19,773 nucleotides of DNA from JAFGED01 sp964551295. Its GTDB lineage: Bacteria > Chloroflexota > Anaerolineae > B4-G1. The notes under the pieces are model-generated. The model had not been told where the DNA came from, did no database searches, and worked only from the letters and a program-made list of their open reading frames with translations. Positions 13,258-19,773 of this stretch are shown piece by piece. The translations under genes and the position numbers were made by a program. Where the stretch lies: contig CAZKDJ010000065.1 of NCBI GenBank assembly GCA_964551295.1, positions 1 through 19,773 of the forward strand, in the 5' to 3' direction. Each line of letters starts with the position of its first letter. Within the stretch, counting starts at the first letter, position 1.

Positions 13258-15876
13258 ATGCGTAAGAGATACATCCCGAAAATCGTGCTCTGTCTGATCC
13301 TGGTAGGCTTGAACGTGCGCCTATCCACCGGGAATCAGGCGGCGCACGTTCGGGCAGCTCCTCTACTCCAGGCTCCCGCCAACGACAACTTTGCCAACGC
13401 ACTGACCATTTCCTCACTCCCATACAGCGATACGCAAAGCACGGCCGCTGCTACGACTCAAGCGAACGACCCCACCTATCCATGCACCGGCGGGCGGCAT
13501 TATCACAGTGTCTGGTATGCCTACACGGCCACGGCGAACGGCACGTTCCACGTGGATACCATTGGCAGCAACTATGACACGGTGTTGGCCATCTGGACGG
13601 GTACGTGGGGGTCTCTCACCAACGTGGGATGCCACGACGACATCAGTTGGCCCGGCAATCCCCAGTCCACCTTGAACGTCGCCGTCACAAACGGCACAAC
13701 TTATTACGTCGAAGTAGTAGGCTATTATTCATCCAGCTATGGGAACCTCATGCTCTCTGCCAATTTGATATCGGCTCCTGCAAATGACGACATCGACAAC
13801 GCTTTTGTGATTTCTTCCTCGCCGTATGCGTATACTCAGAGCACCAGCCTGGCCACGACGGCGGTGGACGATCCCGTGTTCCAATCTTGTGGAACAGGGA
13901 CCGGCTCCGCTCACTCACACAGCGTATGGTATAGATTCACACCTTACATCAACAGCGATTTTCACGTGGACACCAGCGGCAGCAGCTACGACACCCTATT
14001 GGCGGTGTGGACCGGCCCGCGGGGGTCGCTGACCCAAGTTGCTTGTCACGATGACGTCAATTGGCCCAGCGACCCTTCAGCCACTATCGATATCTCCGTC
14101 ACCGCCGGCACGACCTACTACATCGAAGTTGTATCGTACAGAAACGGCAATGGGGGCACGCTCAACCTCCACGCCTCCTTCGCCACCGTGCCGTATGCAA
14201 AGATGGAGGTGGGAACTGCGAGCGGAGTGGACGAGAATTGGGTCACAGTCAATCTGACCAACACCTACAGCAGCATGGTCGTCATTGCCACGCCAAACTA
14301 TTTCAATAACACGATCCCCATCGTCACACGGATACGCAACGCCTCTGGGTCTAGTTTTGAGGTACGCATCCAGAACCCGCACGCGACCAATCCAGATGTG
14401 AACCTCAGCCCAGAGACGGTGCACTATCTCGTGATAGAGGAAGGCGCCTACGCCCTGCCTGATGGCACATTGATCGAGGCCCAAACGTACAATTCAACGG
14501 TGACGGACAGCCGGGGATCCTGGAACGGCCAGGCCCAGACGTATCTGCAAAGCTACACCAATCCCGTTGTCGTAGGCCAGGTAATGACGTATAATGACCC
14601 CGATTGGTCGGTGTTCTGGGATCGATCGACGAACAACCGGCGGAATCCACCCGCTGCGTCTGGCTTGCGCACGGGTAAGACGGTGTGCCGGGATACGGAC
14701 ACCACACGGGCCGACGAGACGATTGGGTTCGTCGTGATCGAACAGGGCAACGGCACGATCAACGGTGTGGCCTACGAGGCGTGGCTGGGGAGCGATTCGA
14801 TACAAGGGGTCGGCAACTCGCCGCCATACAACTACACGTTCAACCAAGCCTTTGGCTCGCCGCCCTTGGCAGCCCTGATCTCGCAGGCGGCGATGGACGA
14901 CAACAATGGCGGTTGGGCGATCCTGTACGGGGCAACTCCACTGACCGCCAACCAAATCAGCTTGGCAATTGACGAGGACACGATCGGAAACGATCGCAGG
15001 CACAACACCGAGCAGGTGGCCTACCTGGTGTTCGGAGAGCCATTGGTGATCGAACCCTACGATCTCTCGATCACCAAATCTGATAGCTCCGATCCGGTGG
15101 CAGCGGGAGCGGCACTGACCTACACATTGGTCTACACCATCACCGGCCCGGCGCCGGCGTACAATGTCACCATGACCGACACGCTGCCGATAAGCACAAC
15201 GTTCGGCGGGGTGGTGGCTGCAAACCCGCCGCTCACCCTGATAGACACAGCGCCGCCGACCTGGTACACGCCGACACTGCCAGCCGGCGCACAAGGGTCT
15301 ATCGTCTTTACCGTAACGGTGGATGCCGATGCCAGCGGCGTCATCACCAACACCGCCGTCATTGGAAACAGCATGGCGGACGATGACCCTTCCAACAATG
15401 CAGCTACCGAAACAACCACCGTCTCATTTTTGCCATCATCCACGGTTCAATTCGAGAGTGCGATCTACAGCGTGGAAGAAAGCGCCGGGGCGGCCACTAT
15501 CACCGTCACGCTCAGCCCCGCCTCGGCCGTGACCGTCACGGTGGGCTATGCCACCAGCGACGGCTCGGCCGCAGCCGGCAGCGACTATGCCGCAACCAGC
15601 GGCTCACTGGCGTTTGCCCTTGGCGTGACCAGCCTGACCTTCACCGTCTCTATCACCGACGACCTGACGGTCGAGGAAGACGAGACAGTCACCCTGACCC
15701 TGAGCAATCCCGGCAACGCCTCTCTCGGCACACCCAACCCGGCCACGCTGACCATCGCCAACGACGACTGGCCCGTCTACCAGATCGAAACGAGCGCCGG
15801 AGGATCAAGCATGATCGTACACGTGCGAATGGAGCCCGATGGCCCGGTAATCCTCTCGTGGGAGATTTTGCCGTGA
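13258..15876 (+). CDS. Secreted multi-domain putative pilus-associated adhesin (PPC-like, triplicate lectin-like module, DUF11, Calx-beta)
   Basis: An 872-residue exported protein. Residues 1 to ~34 form a signal peptide (basic start, hydrophobic IVLCLILVGL). Residues 39-171 and 172-307 are two tandem PPC-like beta domains (ANDNFANALTIS / ANDDIDNAFVIS, each with SxYDTxLAxWTG and CHDDxxWP). Residues ~313-595 hold three related ~90-residue units ending VHYLVIEEG, IGFVVIEQG and VAYLVFGEP, resembling H-type-lectin-like repeats. Residues 600-720 are a DUF11 repeat (DLSITKSDSSDPVAAGAALT). Residues ~728-836 are a Calx-beta domain (EEDETVTLTLSNPG). There is no sortase, PEP-CTERM or membrane anchor at the end. 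ATG 13258 has AGAAGGTGG upstream. It lies between the minor pilins and pilO, where PilY1-like tip adhesins often occur, and it overlaps the pilO start. An adhesin role is inferred; no catalytic motif was found. Confidence 0.8.
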   Translation: MRKRYIPKIVLCLILVGLNVRLSTGNQAAHVRAAPLLQAPANDNFANALTISSLPYSDTQSTAAATTQANDPTYPCTGGRHYHSVWYAYTATANGTFHVDTIGSNYDTVLAIWTGTWGSLTNVGCHDDISWPGNPQSTLNVAVTNGTTYYVEVVGYYSSSYGNLMLSANLISAPANDDIDNAFVISSSPYAYTQSTSLATTAVDDPVFQSCGTGTGSAHSHSVWYRFTPYINSDFHVDTSGSSYDTLLAVWTGPRGSLTQVACHDDVNWPSDPSATIDISVTAGTTYYIEVVSYRNGNGGTLNLHASFATVPYAKMEVGTASGVDENWVTVNLTNTYSSMVVIATPNYFNNTIPIVTRIRNASGSSFEVRIQNPHATNPDVNLSPETVHYLVIEEGAYALPDGTLIEAQTYNSTVTDSRGSWNGQAQTYLQSYTNPVVVGQVMTYNDPDWSVFWDRSTNNRRNPPAASGLRTGKTVCRDTDTTRADETIGFVVIEQGNGTINGVAYEAWLGSDSIQGVGNSPPYNYTFNQAFGSPPLAALISQAAMDDNNGGWAILYGATPLTANQISLAIDEDTIGNDRRHNTEQVAYLVFGEPLVIEPYDLSITKSDSSDPVAAGAALTYTLVYTITGPAPAYNVTMTDTLPISTTFGGVVAANPPLTLIDTAPPTWYTPTLPAGAQGSIVFTVTVDADASGVITNTAVIGNSMADDDPSNNAATETTTVSFLPSSTVQFESAIYSVEESAGAATITVTLSPASAVTVTVGYATSDGSAAAGSDYAATSGSLAFALGVTSLTFTVSITDDLTVEEDETVTLTLSNPGNASLGTPNPATLTIANDDWPVYQIETSAGGSSMIVHVRMEPDGPVILSWEILP

Positions 15877-16475
15877 GCAAACGGGCCATCACCATCGTCG
15901 GAGTCACTGTCGGTGCAGTCGTGATCCTGGCCCTCTACGCGCTGATCGTGCGCGGCATTCTATCGGAACGGGAGCAGCAGGATCTGATCGAGATGCAGAT
16001 CGAGCCGCTGGAAAGCGCGTTGACTGCCAAGCAACAGGGAGCCAAGGTGCTTTCTGACCGCCAGGCAGAACTGGCGACCCTCCAGGCAGAGCTGGAGGAG
16101 GCGCAGTTTGCTTTTCCCAGTGAGGTGGATAGCACGCAGGTGTTGAGCTTTGTGTATGCTGCTGCTGAAGCCAACCAGGTGACGACGCCCTCGGTGGAAT
16201 ACCGCCCTTCGATTACGGTTACGCTGGGAGGCAGCACGTACAGCATCTTTGCCTACGACGTTGAGGTGGAGGGAGATCTCGCGGCCATTGCCAACTTTAT
16301 CGAGGAACTGGAACTTGGTCCCGTCGAAACGCTGGCCTTGGACCAGATCCTGCTAGAAGCTCAACCACCGCTGAAAGAAACATCGGCGGAGACACCGGCG
16401 GAAACTCCGGCATCAGCATATCGGGCCACGCTCGTGATCCAGGTCTATGTCCGGCAGGTCTATGTCCGGCGCTGA
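15873..16475 (+). CDS. pilO: PilO-like inner-membrane alignment protein
   Basis: This is a bitopic membrane protein of the PilM-PilN-PilO assembly platform. Residues ~5-27 are a membrane helix (TIVGVTVGAVVILALYALIV), ~35-80 a coiled coil (QIEPLESALTAKQQG, RQAELATLQAELEEAQ), and ~90-200 a ferredoxin-like periplasm-side domain (FAYDVEVEGDLAAIANFIEEL). The GTG at 15873 overlaps the adhesin stop (GTGA) and has GGGAGA 8 bases upstream; an earlier GTG at 15858 is possible. The last codons carry a perfect 15-base tandem duplication (QVYVR repeated). PilO usually follows pilM and pilN; here it comes first. A GspM-like label would also fit. Confidence 0.78.
   Translation: MSKRAITIVGVTVGAVVILALYALIVRGILSEREQQDLIEMQIEPLESALTAKQQGAKVLSDRQAELATLQAELEEAQFAFPSEVDSTQVLSFVYAAAEANQVTTPSVEYRPSITVTLGGSTYSIFAYDVEVEGDLAAIANFIEELELGPVETLALDQILLEAQPPLKETSAETPAETPASAYRATLVIQVYVRQVYVRR
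16440..16469 (+). repeat. Perfect 15-base tandem duplication at the 3' end of pilO
   Basis: CAGGTCTATGTCCGG occurs twice back to back (16440-16454 and 16455-16469). It is in frame and adds five residues (QVYVR) just before the end of PilO. It looks like a recent replication-slippage event. Confidence 0.9.
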
Positions 16476-16497
16476 GGGCTGACTGCTGATGGATGGA

Positions 16498-16532
16498 CCC
16501 AAACGAGTTTGGGAGTCCTCAACTTGTTGAGG
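16498..16532 (+). promoter_or_regulatory. Two tandem RNA hairpins in the pilO-pilM gap
   Basis: CCCAAA-CGAG-TTTGGG (16498-16513) is followed three bases later by CCTCAA-CTTG-TTGAGG (16517-16532). Each is a perfect 6-bp stem with a 4-base loop. They lie in the 87-base gap before pilM, with no T-run, so they are better seen as a stability or processing element within the polycistronic RNA than as a terminator. Confidence 0.55.
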
Positions 16533-16562
16533 TTACAAGAGTGTCTGGCAAGGTAGGAACCC

Positions 16563-17444
16563 GTGTTCAAACGTGAACGACTGACTTTGAGCCTGGAAGA
16601 TACAGAGATACGTGCGCTGGTCGTGCAGGGACAGCGCATGCTATACTGGGAGCGCCTGTCGCTGCCCGCGGGCGTGCTGCGCAACGGCCAGGTGCTCCAG
16701 CCGGCCCCCTTTGGACAGGCAGTCGCCAGGCTGATCAAACGCGCTGGCGTGTCTTGCAAGAAGGTCACCGTGAGCCTGGGCGGGCAACGTTCACTCGTGC
16801 GCATCTTTGATCTGCCCTCGGTTTCCCCACGCCTGTTGGAGGAAACAGTAACTCGCACCGCCCGGCGCGAACTGCCGCTTTCGCTGGAGGAATTGTACCT
16901 TTCGTGGCAAGTCATCAGCGAGCAGAGCGCCACTCGCACCCAGGTCTTTGCGCTCGGCATCCCCCGCGACATGCTGGATAGCTTCGTGGACGGCCTGCGT
17001 GGCGCGGGCGTTCGCCCTCGGGTGATGGATTTGAAGCCGTTGGCGTTGGTGCGGGCGGCCAACCTGCCCGACGTGCTGCTCGTCGATGTGGAGGAAAAGA
17101 CAGAGAGCGTGGTGCTGGTGCGTGGCTTTATTCCCTACATCGTCCGCTCCGTTGCCCAGCCCGGCGGAAGCTCGCGCACCCTGGCCGAACGGGCCGAGCT
17201 CTTGGTCGCCGAAATTCAGCGCACGCTCGACTTTTATGGCTCGACCGGCGGTGCAGCGCGACATCCCGCCTGGTCGCCGTCAGTCTGCCTGACCGGCGCG
17301 TTGGGAGGCGAGGAAGAGGTCAGGACACGCATCGCAGCGCACTGGCCGTTGCTGGATCCCACCCCTACCGTGGCAGCGCCACGGGATTTGCCCCTGTTGC
17401 CGTACCTGGTCAACATCGGCCTGGCACTGAAACGGACGTCGTGA
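16563..17444 (+). CDS. pilM: PilM-like actin-fold pilus assembly protein with degenerate nucleotide motifs
   Basis: This is a cytoplasmic actin-like protein that binds the N-terminal tail of PilN and connects the platform to the motors. It has 293 residues (PilM is usually ~350). The SHS2 and core parts are recognisable: VTVSLGGQRSLVRIFDLPSV, the ELPLSLEELYLSWQVI segment, LDSFVDGLRGAGVRPRVMDLKPLALVRA, and AELLVAEIQRTLDFYGS. The two glycine-rich phosphate loops of PilM (DIGSSS near the start, DIGAN in the middle) read SLEDTE and DVEEKTES here, so ATP binding may be lost. The GTG at 16563 follows AAGGTAGGA. It overlaps neither neighbour by coding, but its TGA is 8 bases before the pilN ATG. Confidence 0.85.
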   Translation: MFKRERLTLSLEDTEIRALVVQGQRMLYWERLSLPAGVLRNGQVLQPAPFGQAVARLIKRAGVSCKKVTVSLGGQRSLVRIFDLPSVSPRLLEETVTRTARRELPLSLEELYLSWQVISEQSATRTQVFALGIPRDMLDSFVDGLRGAGVRPRVMDLKPLALVRAANLPDVLLVDVEEKTESVVLVRGFIPYIVRSVAQPGGSSRTLAERAELLVAEIQRTLDFYGSTGGAARHPAWSPSVCLTGALGGEEEVRTRIAAHWPLLDPTPTVAAPRDLPLLPYLVNIGLALKRTS

Positions 17445-17452
17445 GGCGCGAA

Positions 17453-18013
17453 ATGGCTCAACCTGCACCACTCGATATCAACATTCTCCCAGAAAGGTAC
17501 CGGCAAGGTCAAGTCAAGCCGTCGGTAGTCATAGTCACCCTGATAATAGCGGTGTTGCTCTTTGGGCTGGTTCCGGCTTACGTCATCCTCACGAGAGAAC
17601 AGGCCCGCACGGCCGATATGCAGGCCCATCTGGATCAGGTCCAGGCAAATCTAACTCAGAGCCAGATAGATCAAGACCGACTGGCCCAGTTGGATGAACA
17701 GATCGAAGAAACCCGCGCTCGGGTCGCACAACTGCGCCAGGAACTCGAGACGATTGGCAAAGAGCGTCCTCCCCGCTCAGCCGGCATCACGGCAATCGCC
17801 TCTGCTCTGGTCCCACAGATTCGCATCGTCACCATATCCCAGGATGGAAACATCTTTACCTTCAAGGGAACGACCAACGCTCCGATGTTGGTGCTGAATT
17901 ACGCCTCGGCCCTCCAGTCCAGCGGACAGTTCGCCAACGTGCGCGTTCTCTCAATCGTCAATACCGACTCGTCGACGTCGACGGTCGAGTTTTCAATGGA
18001 GCTGAAGCAGTAG
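17453..18013 (+). CDS. pilN: PilN-like inner-membrane alignment protein
   Basis: This is a bitopic membrane partner of PilM and PilO. The N-terminal tail carries the PilM-docking motif as DINILPERYR (residues 8-17; consensus INLLP). One membrane helix follows (~24-46), then a coiled coil (~50-105), and a small ferredoxin-like domain to residue 186 (FKGTTNAPMLVLNYASAL). ATG 17453 is preferred, with GAGG 6 bases upstream; a GTG at 17441 overlapping the pilM stop would add four residues. The stop TAG is 3 bases before the pilD ATG. Confidence 0.86.
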   Translation: MAQPAPLDINILPERYRQGQVKPSVVIVTLIIAVLLFGLVPAYVILTREQARTADMQAHLDQVQANLTQSQIDQDRLAQLDEQIEETRARVAQLRQELETIGKERPPRSAGITAIASALVPQIRIVTISQDGNIFTFKGTTNAPMLVLNYASALQSSGQFANVRVLSIVNTDSSTSTVEFSMELKQ

Positions 18014-18016
18014 CAG

Positions 18017-18796
18017 ATGGAAACAGGGGTGCTGGTGGGTTTTTGGAGTGTACTGGGGATGGCTGTGGGCAGCTTTCTCAACGTTCTGGCCGACCGGTTA
18101 CCGCAAGGAAAGTCCATCCTATCTCCCCCCTCGCACTGTCCCGCCTGCGGGTGCCGGTTGACGCCAGTGGAGCTGATACCGGTGCTGAGTTACTTGGTCC
18201 TACGTGGACGTTGCCGGACCTGTGGCACGCCCATCGGCGCGCGCACACTGGGAGTAGAGCTGGGCACGGGCCTCCTGTTCGCGCTGGCCGCCTGGAGGAT
18301 CGCGCCCTCCGACCCCGTGAGTTGGGCCACGCTCCTGCTCGACAGTACCTACCTGGCAGTGCTCGTGGCGGTCACCGTCACCGACCTGGAACATGGGGTG
18401 ATCCCGAACCAGATCGTCTATCCAGCCATTGGCCTGGGCTTGGCCGGGAGTATCCTGGCGGGATGGCCTGATCTGCTGTGCCACCTGGGGGGCGGCCTCC
18501 TGGGAGGCGGCGTCATCGCGCTGATCATTACCTTGGTGCCGGAGGGAATGGGCTGGGGAGATGCCAAGTTGGCCGCCTTCGTCGGGTTGGTAACTGGGTT
18601 GCCCGGCACGCTGTTCGCCTTGTTCGTCGCCTTCGTGTCTGGCGGGCTGGTGGCGGGAGTGTCGATGGCGACCGGCCGCCGCAAGCGCGGCGAAACGATC
18701 TCCCTGGGGCCGTTCCTGGCATTCGGCGGCGCGGCGGTGCTGCTCTACGGCGACGAGTTGTTGGCGACGTTCTATTGGCTGGCGGCGCTGCCGTGA
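18017..18796 (+). CDS. pilD: Prepilin peptidase / N-methyltransferase PilD
   Basis: This is an inner-membrane aspartyl protease that removes prepilin leader peptides after glycine and N-methylates the new end. It has 259 residues. The cytoplasmic zinc/methyltransferase loop has both cysteine pairs, C41-x2-C44 and C66-x2-C69. The catalytic aspartates are D123 in TDLEHGVIPN and D182 in GMGWGDAKLAAF. About seven to eight membrane helices follow the family layout, starting with FWSVLGMAVGSFLNVLADRLP. ATG 18017 follows the pilN stop by 3 bases. It would process the three prepilin-like proteins encoded upstream. Confidence 0.95.
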   Translation: METGVLVGFWSVLGMAVGSFLNVLADRLPQGKSILSPPSHCPACGCRLTPVELIPVLSYLVLRGRCRTCGTPIGARTLGVELGTGLLFALAAWRIAPSDPVSWATLLLDSTYLAVLVAVTVTDLEHGVIPNQIVYPAIGLGLAGSILAGWPDLLCHLGGGLLGGGVIALIITLVPEGMGWGDAKLAAFVGLVTGLPGTLFALFVAFVSGGLVAGVSMATGRRKRGETISLGPFLAFGGAAVLLYGDELLATFYWLAALP

Positions 18797-18817
18797 AGCG
18801 CGAAAAAGGTAGGCTCA

Positions 18818-19773
18818 ATGACTAACATCCTTTCTCTTCTCCGCGACATGCTCGAACGTGAAGCCTCTGACCTGCACCTGAAGGCCGGGCATCCCCCCGT
18901 GCTGCGCATCAACGGCCAATTGGTACCGCAGCTCGATTGGCCTGTCCCCGACGAGGCGGCGCTCCGGGAGATGCTGGAGGAGCTGGCGGACGAGGAGCAG
19001 CGGGAAACTTTTGCCCGCGACCTGGAGTTGGATTTCGCCTACGAGATGGAAGAGGCGGCGCGCTTTCGGGTCAACGCTGCTCGCCAGCGTGAGGGGATTT
19101 ACTTTACATTGCGCGCCATCCCGCAAGATGTGCCAACACTTGTCGGACTGGGGTTGCCGGGTGTGTGCGCCCGGCTGGCGATGCTACCCCGGGGCCTGGT
19201 GCTGGCCACCGGCCCTGCCGGTAGCGGCAAATCCACCACACTGGCGGCGATGATCGAATACGTCAACCGGACTGCTGCCAGACGCGTCATTACCATCGAG
19301 TACCCGATCGAATACGTGTTCCACGACCGCCTCAGTGTTATCACCCAGCGGGAAGTGGGGACGGACACACGCTCCTTTGCAGTGGCACTCAAGTACGCGC
19401 TGCGGCAGGACCCCGACATAATCATGGTCGGTGAGATGCGGGATCTGGAGACCATCGCCGCCGCGCTGACGGCGGCCGAGACCGGGCACCTGGTGCTGGC
19501 GACGCTGCACACCCCCAGCGCTCCGGAGGCGGTGGATCGCATCGTGGACGTTTTCCCGGCGGCCCAGCAGGCGCAGGTGCGCACCCAGCTCTCGATGTCG
19601 TTGGCCGGGGTGATCGCCCAACGGCTGGCACTGCGCGCCGATGGCTCCGGCCGCGTGGCGGCGTGTGAGGTTATAGTCGGTACCTCCGCCGTGCGCAACC
19701 TGATCCGCGAGGCAAAGACTCCCCAGATGGTCAACACGATGCAGGCCGGCCAGGAGCACGGCATGCAGACGCT
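18818..19773 (+). CDS. pilT: Type IV pilus retraction ATPase PilT, 3' end beyond window
   Basis: This is a cytoplasmic hexameric ATPase that drives pilus disassembly and twitching. About 318 residues are present out of the usual ~345; the gene runs off the window. It has the PilT N-terminal pattern SDLHLKAGHPPVLRINGQL, Walker A GPAGSGKST (132-140), Walker B DIIMVGEMRD, the His box TGHLVLATLHT, and the PilT-specific segment AVRNLIREAKTPQM. The Asp box reads TIEYPIEY, with Tyr (residue 162) where TIEDPIE is expected. ATG 18818 has AAGGTAGG upstream and is 21 bases after pilD. It could be a PilU-type paralogue, but the AxRNLIRE signature favours PilT. Confidence 0.93.
   Translation, partial: MTNILSLLRDMLEREASDLHLKAGHPPVLRINGQLVPQLDWPVPDEAALREMLEELADEEQRETFARDLELDFAYEMEEAARFRVNAARQREGIYFTLRAIPQDVPTLVGLGLPGVCARLAMLPRGLVLATGPAGSGKSTTLAAMIEYVNRTAARRVITIEYPIEYVFHDRLSVITQREVGTDTRSFAVALKYALRQDPDIIMVGEMRDLETIAAALTAAETGHLVLATLHTPSAPEAVDRIVDVFPAAQQAQVRTQLSMSLAGVIAQRLALRADGSGRVAACEVIVGTSAVRNLIREAKTPQMVNTMQAGQEHGMQT

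Noticed and set aside
8759..19773. Interpretation as a type II secretion operon
   Set aside because: PilM, PilN, PilO and a PilT retraction ATPase are present, and GspC/GspD-type genes are not seen, so a type IV pilus is the better reading.

Overview
The window is GC-rich and gene-dense. It looks like a bacterial chromosome segment, most likely from a member of Chloroflexota. This placement is an inference from protein style: a Lon and CysK of that flavour, a HisKA_2-type kinase fragment beside stand-alone receivers, DUF11/Calx-beta/PPC-like surface modules, and type IV pilus genes without PilP or PilQ. The sequence alone does not prove it.

Left part (1-5100): the 3' two thirds of a cysteine synthase gene (+) converge on lon (-), with a shared bidirectional terminator between them. 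lon is split by one in-frame TAG (2477-2479). Both sides read as normal Lon: the N-terminal substrate domain on one side, the AAA+ and Ser-Lys protease parts on the other. A divergent gene for an altronate/galactarate dehydratase-family enzyme follows, with a good sigma-70-type promoter and repeats that could be an operator.

Middle (5100-6800): a low-coding, partly decayed stretch. It holds one probable small minus-strand gene of unknown function (which may itself be frameshifted), several inverted repeats, an unidentified coding remnant, and a 153-bp MITE-like element with ~22-bp terminal inverted repeats (6444-6596). The right end of this element abuts a 5'-truncated histidine kinase fragment, of which only the end of the ATPase domain remains.

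Right part (6800-19773): a long co-oriented operon with small gaps and many ATGA/GTGA overlaps. It begins with two stand-alone CheY-like receivers, then a receiver fused to a TadZ/CpaE-like domain whose P-loop is degenerate. It continues with the type IV pilus machine: PilB extension ATPase, PilC platform, a 69-aa two-helix membrane protein, three prepilin-like proteins, an 872-aa secreted multi-domain putative adhesin, a PilO-like protein, PilM, PilN, prepilin peptidase PilD, and the retraction ATPase PilT (cut by the window end). Together these encode signalling, assembly motor, inner-membrane platform, pilin processing, minor pilins and a candidate tip or surface adhesin. No PilP or PilQ lies among the alignment-complex genes, which fits a cell without a classical outer membrane. 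No major pilin gene is recognised in the window. No tRNA, rRNA or CRISPR was seen.
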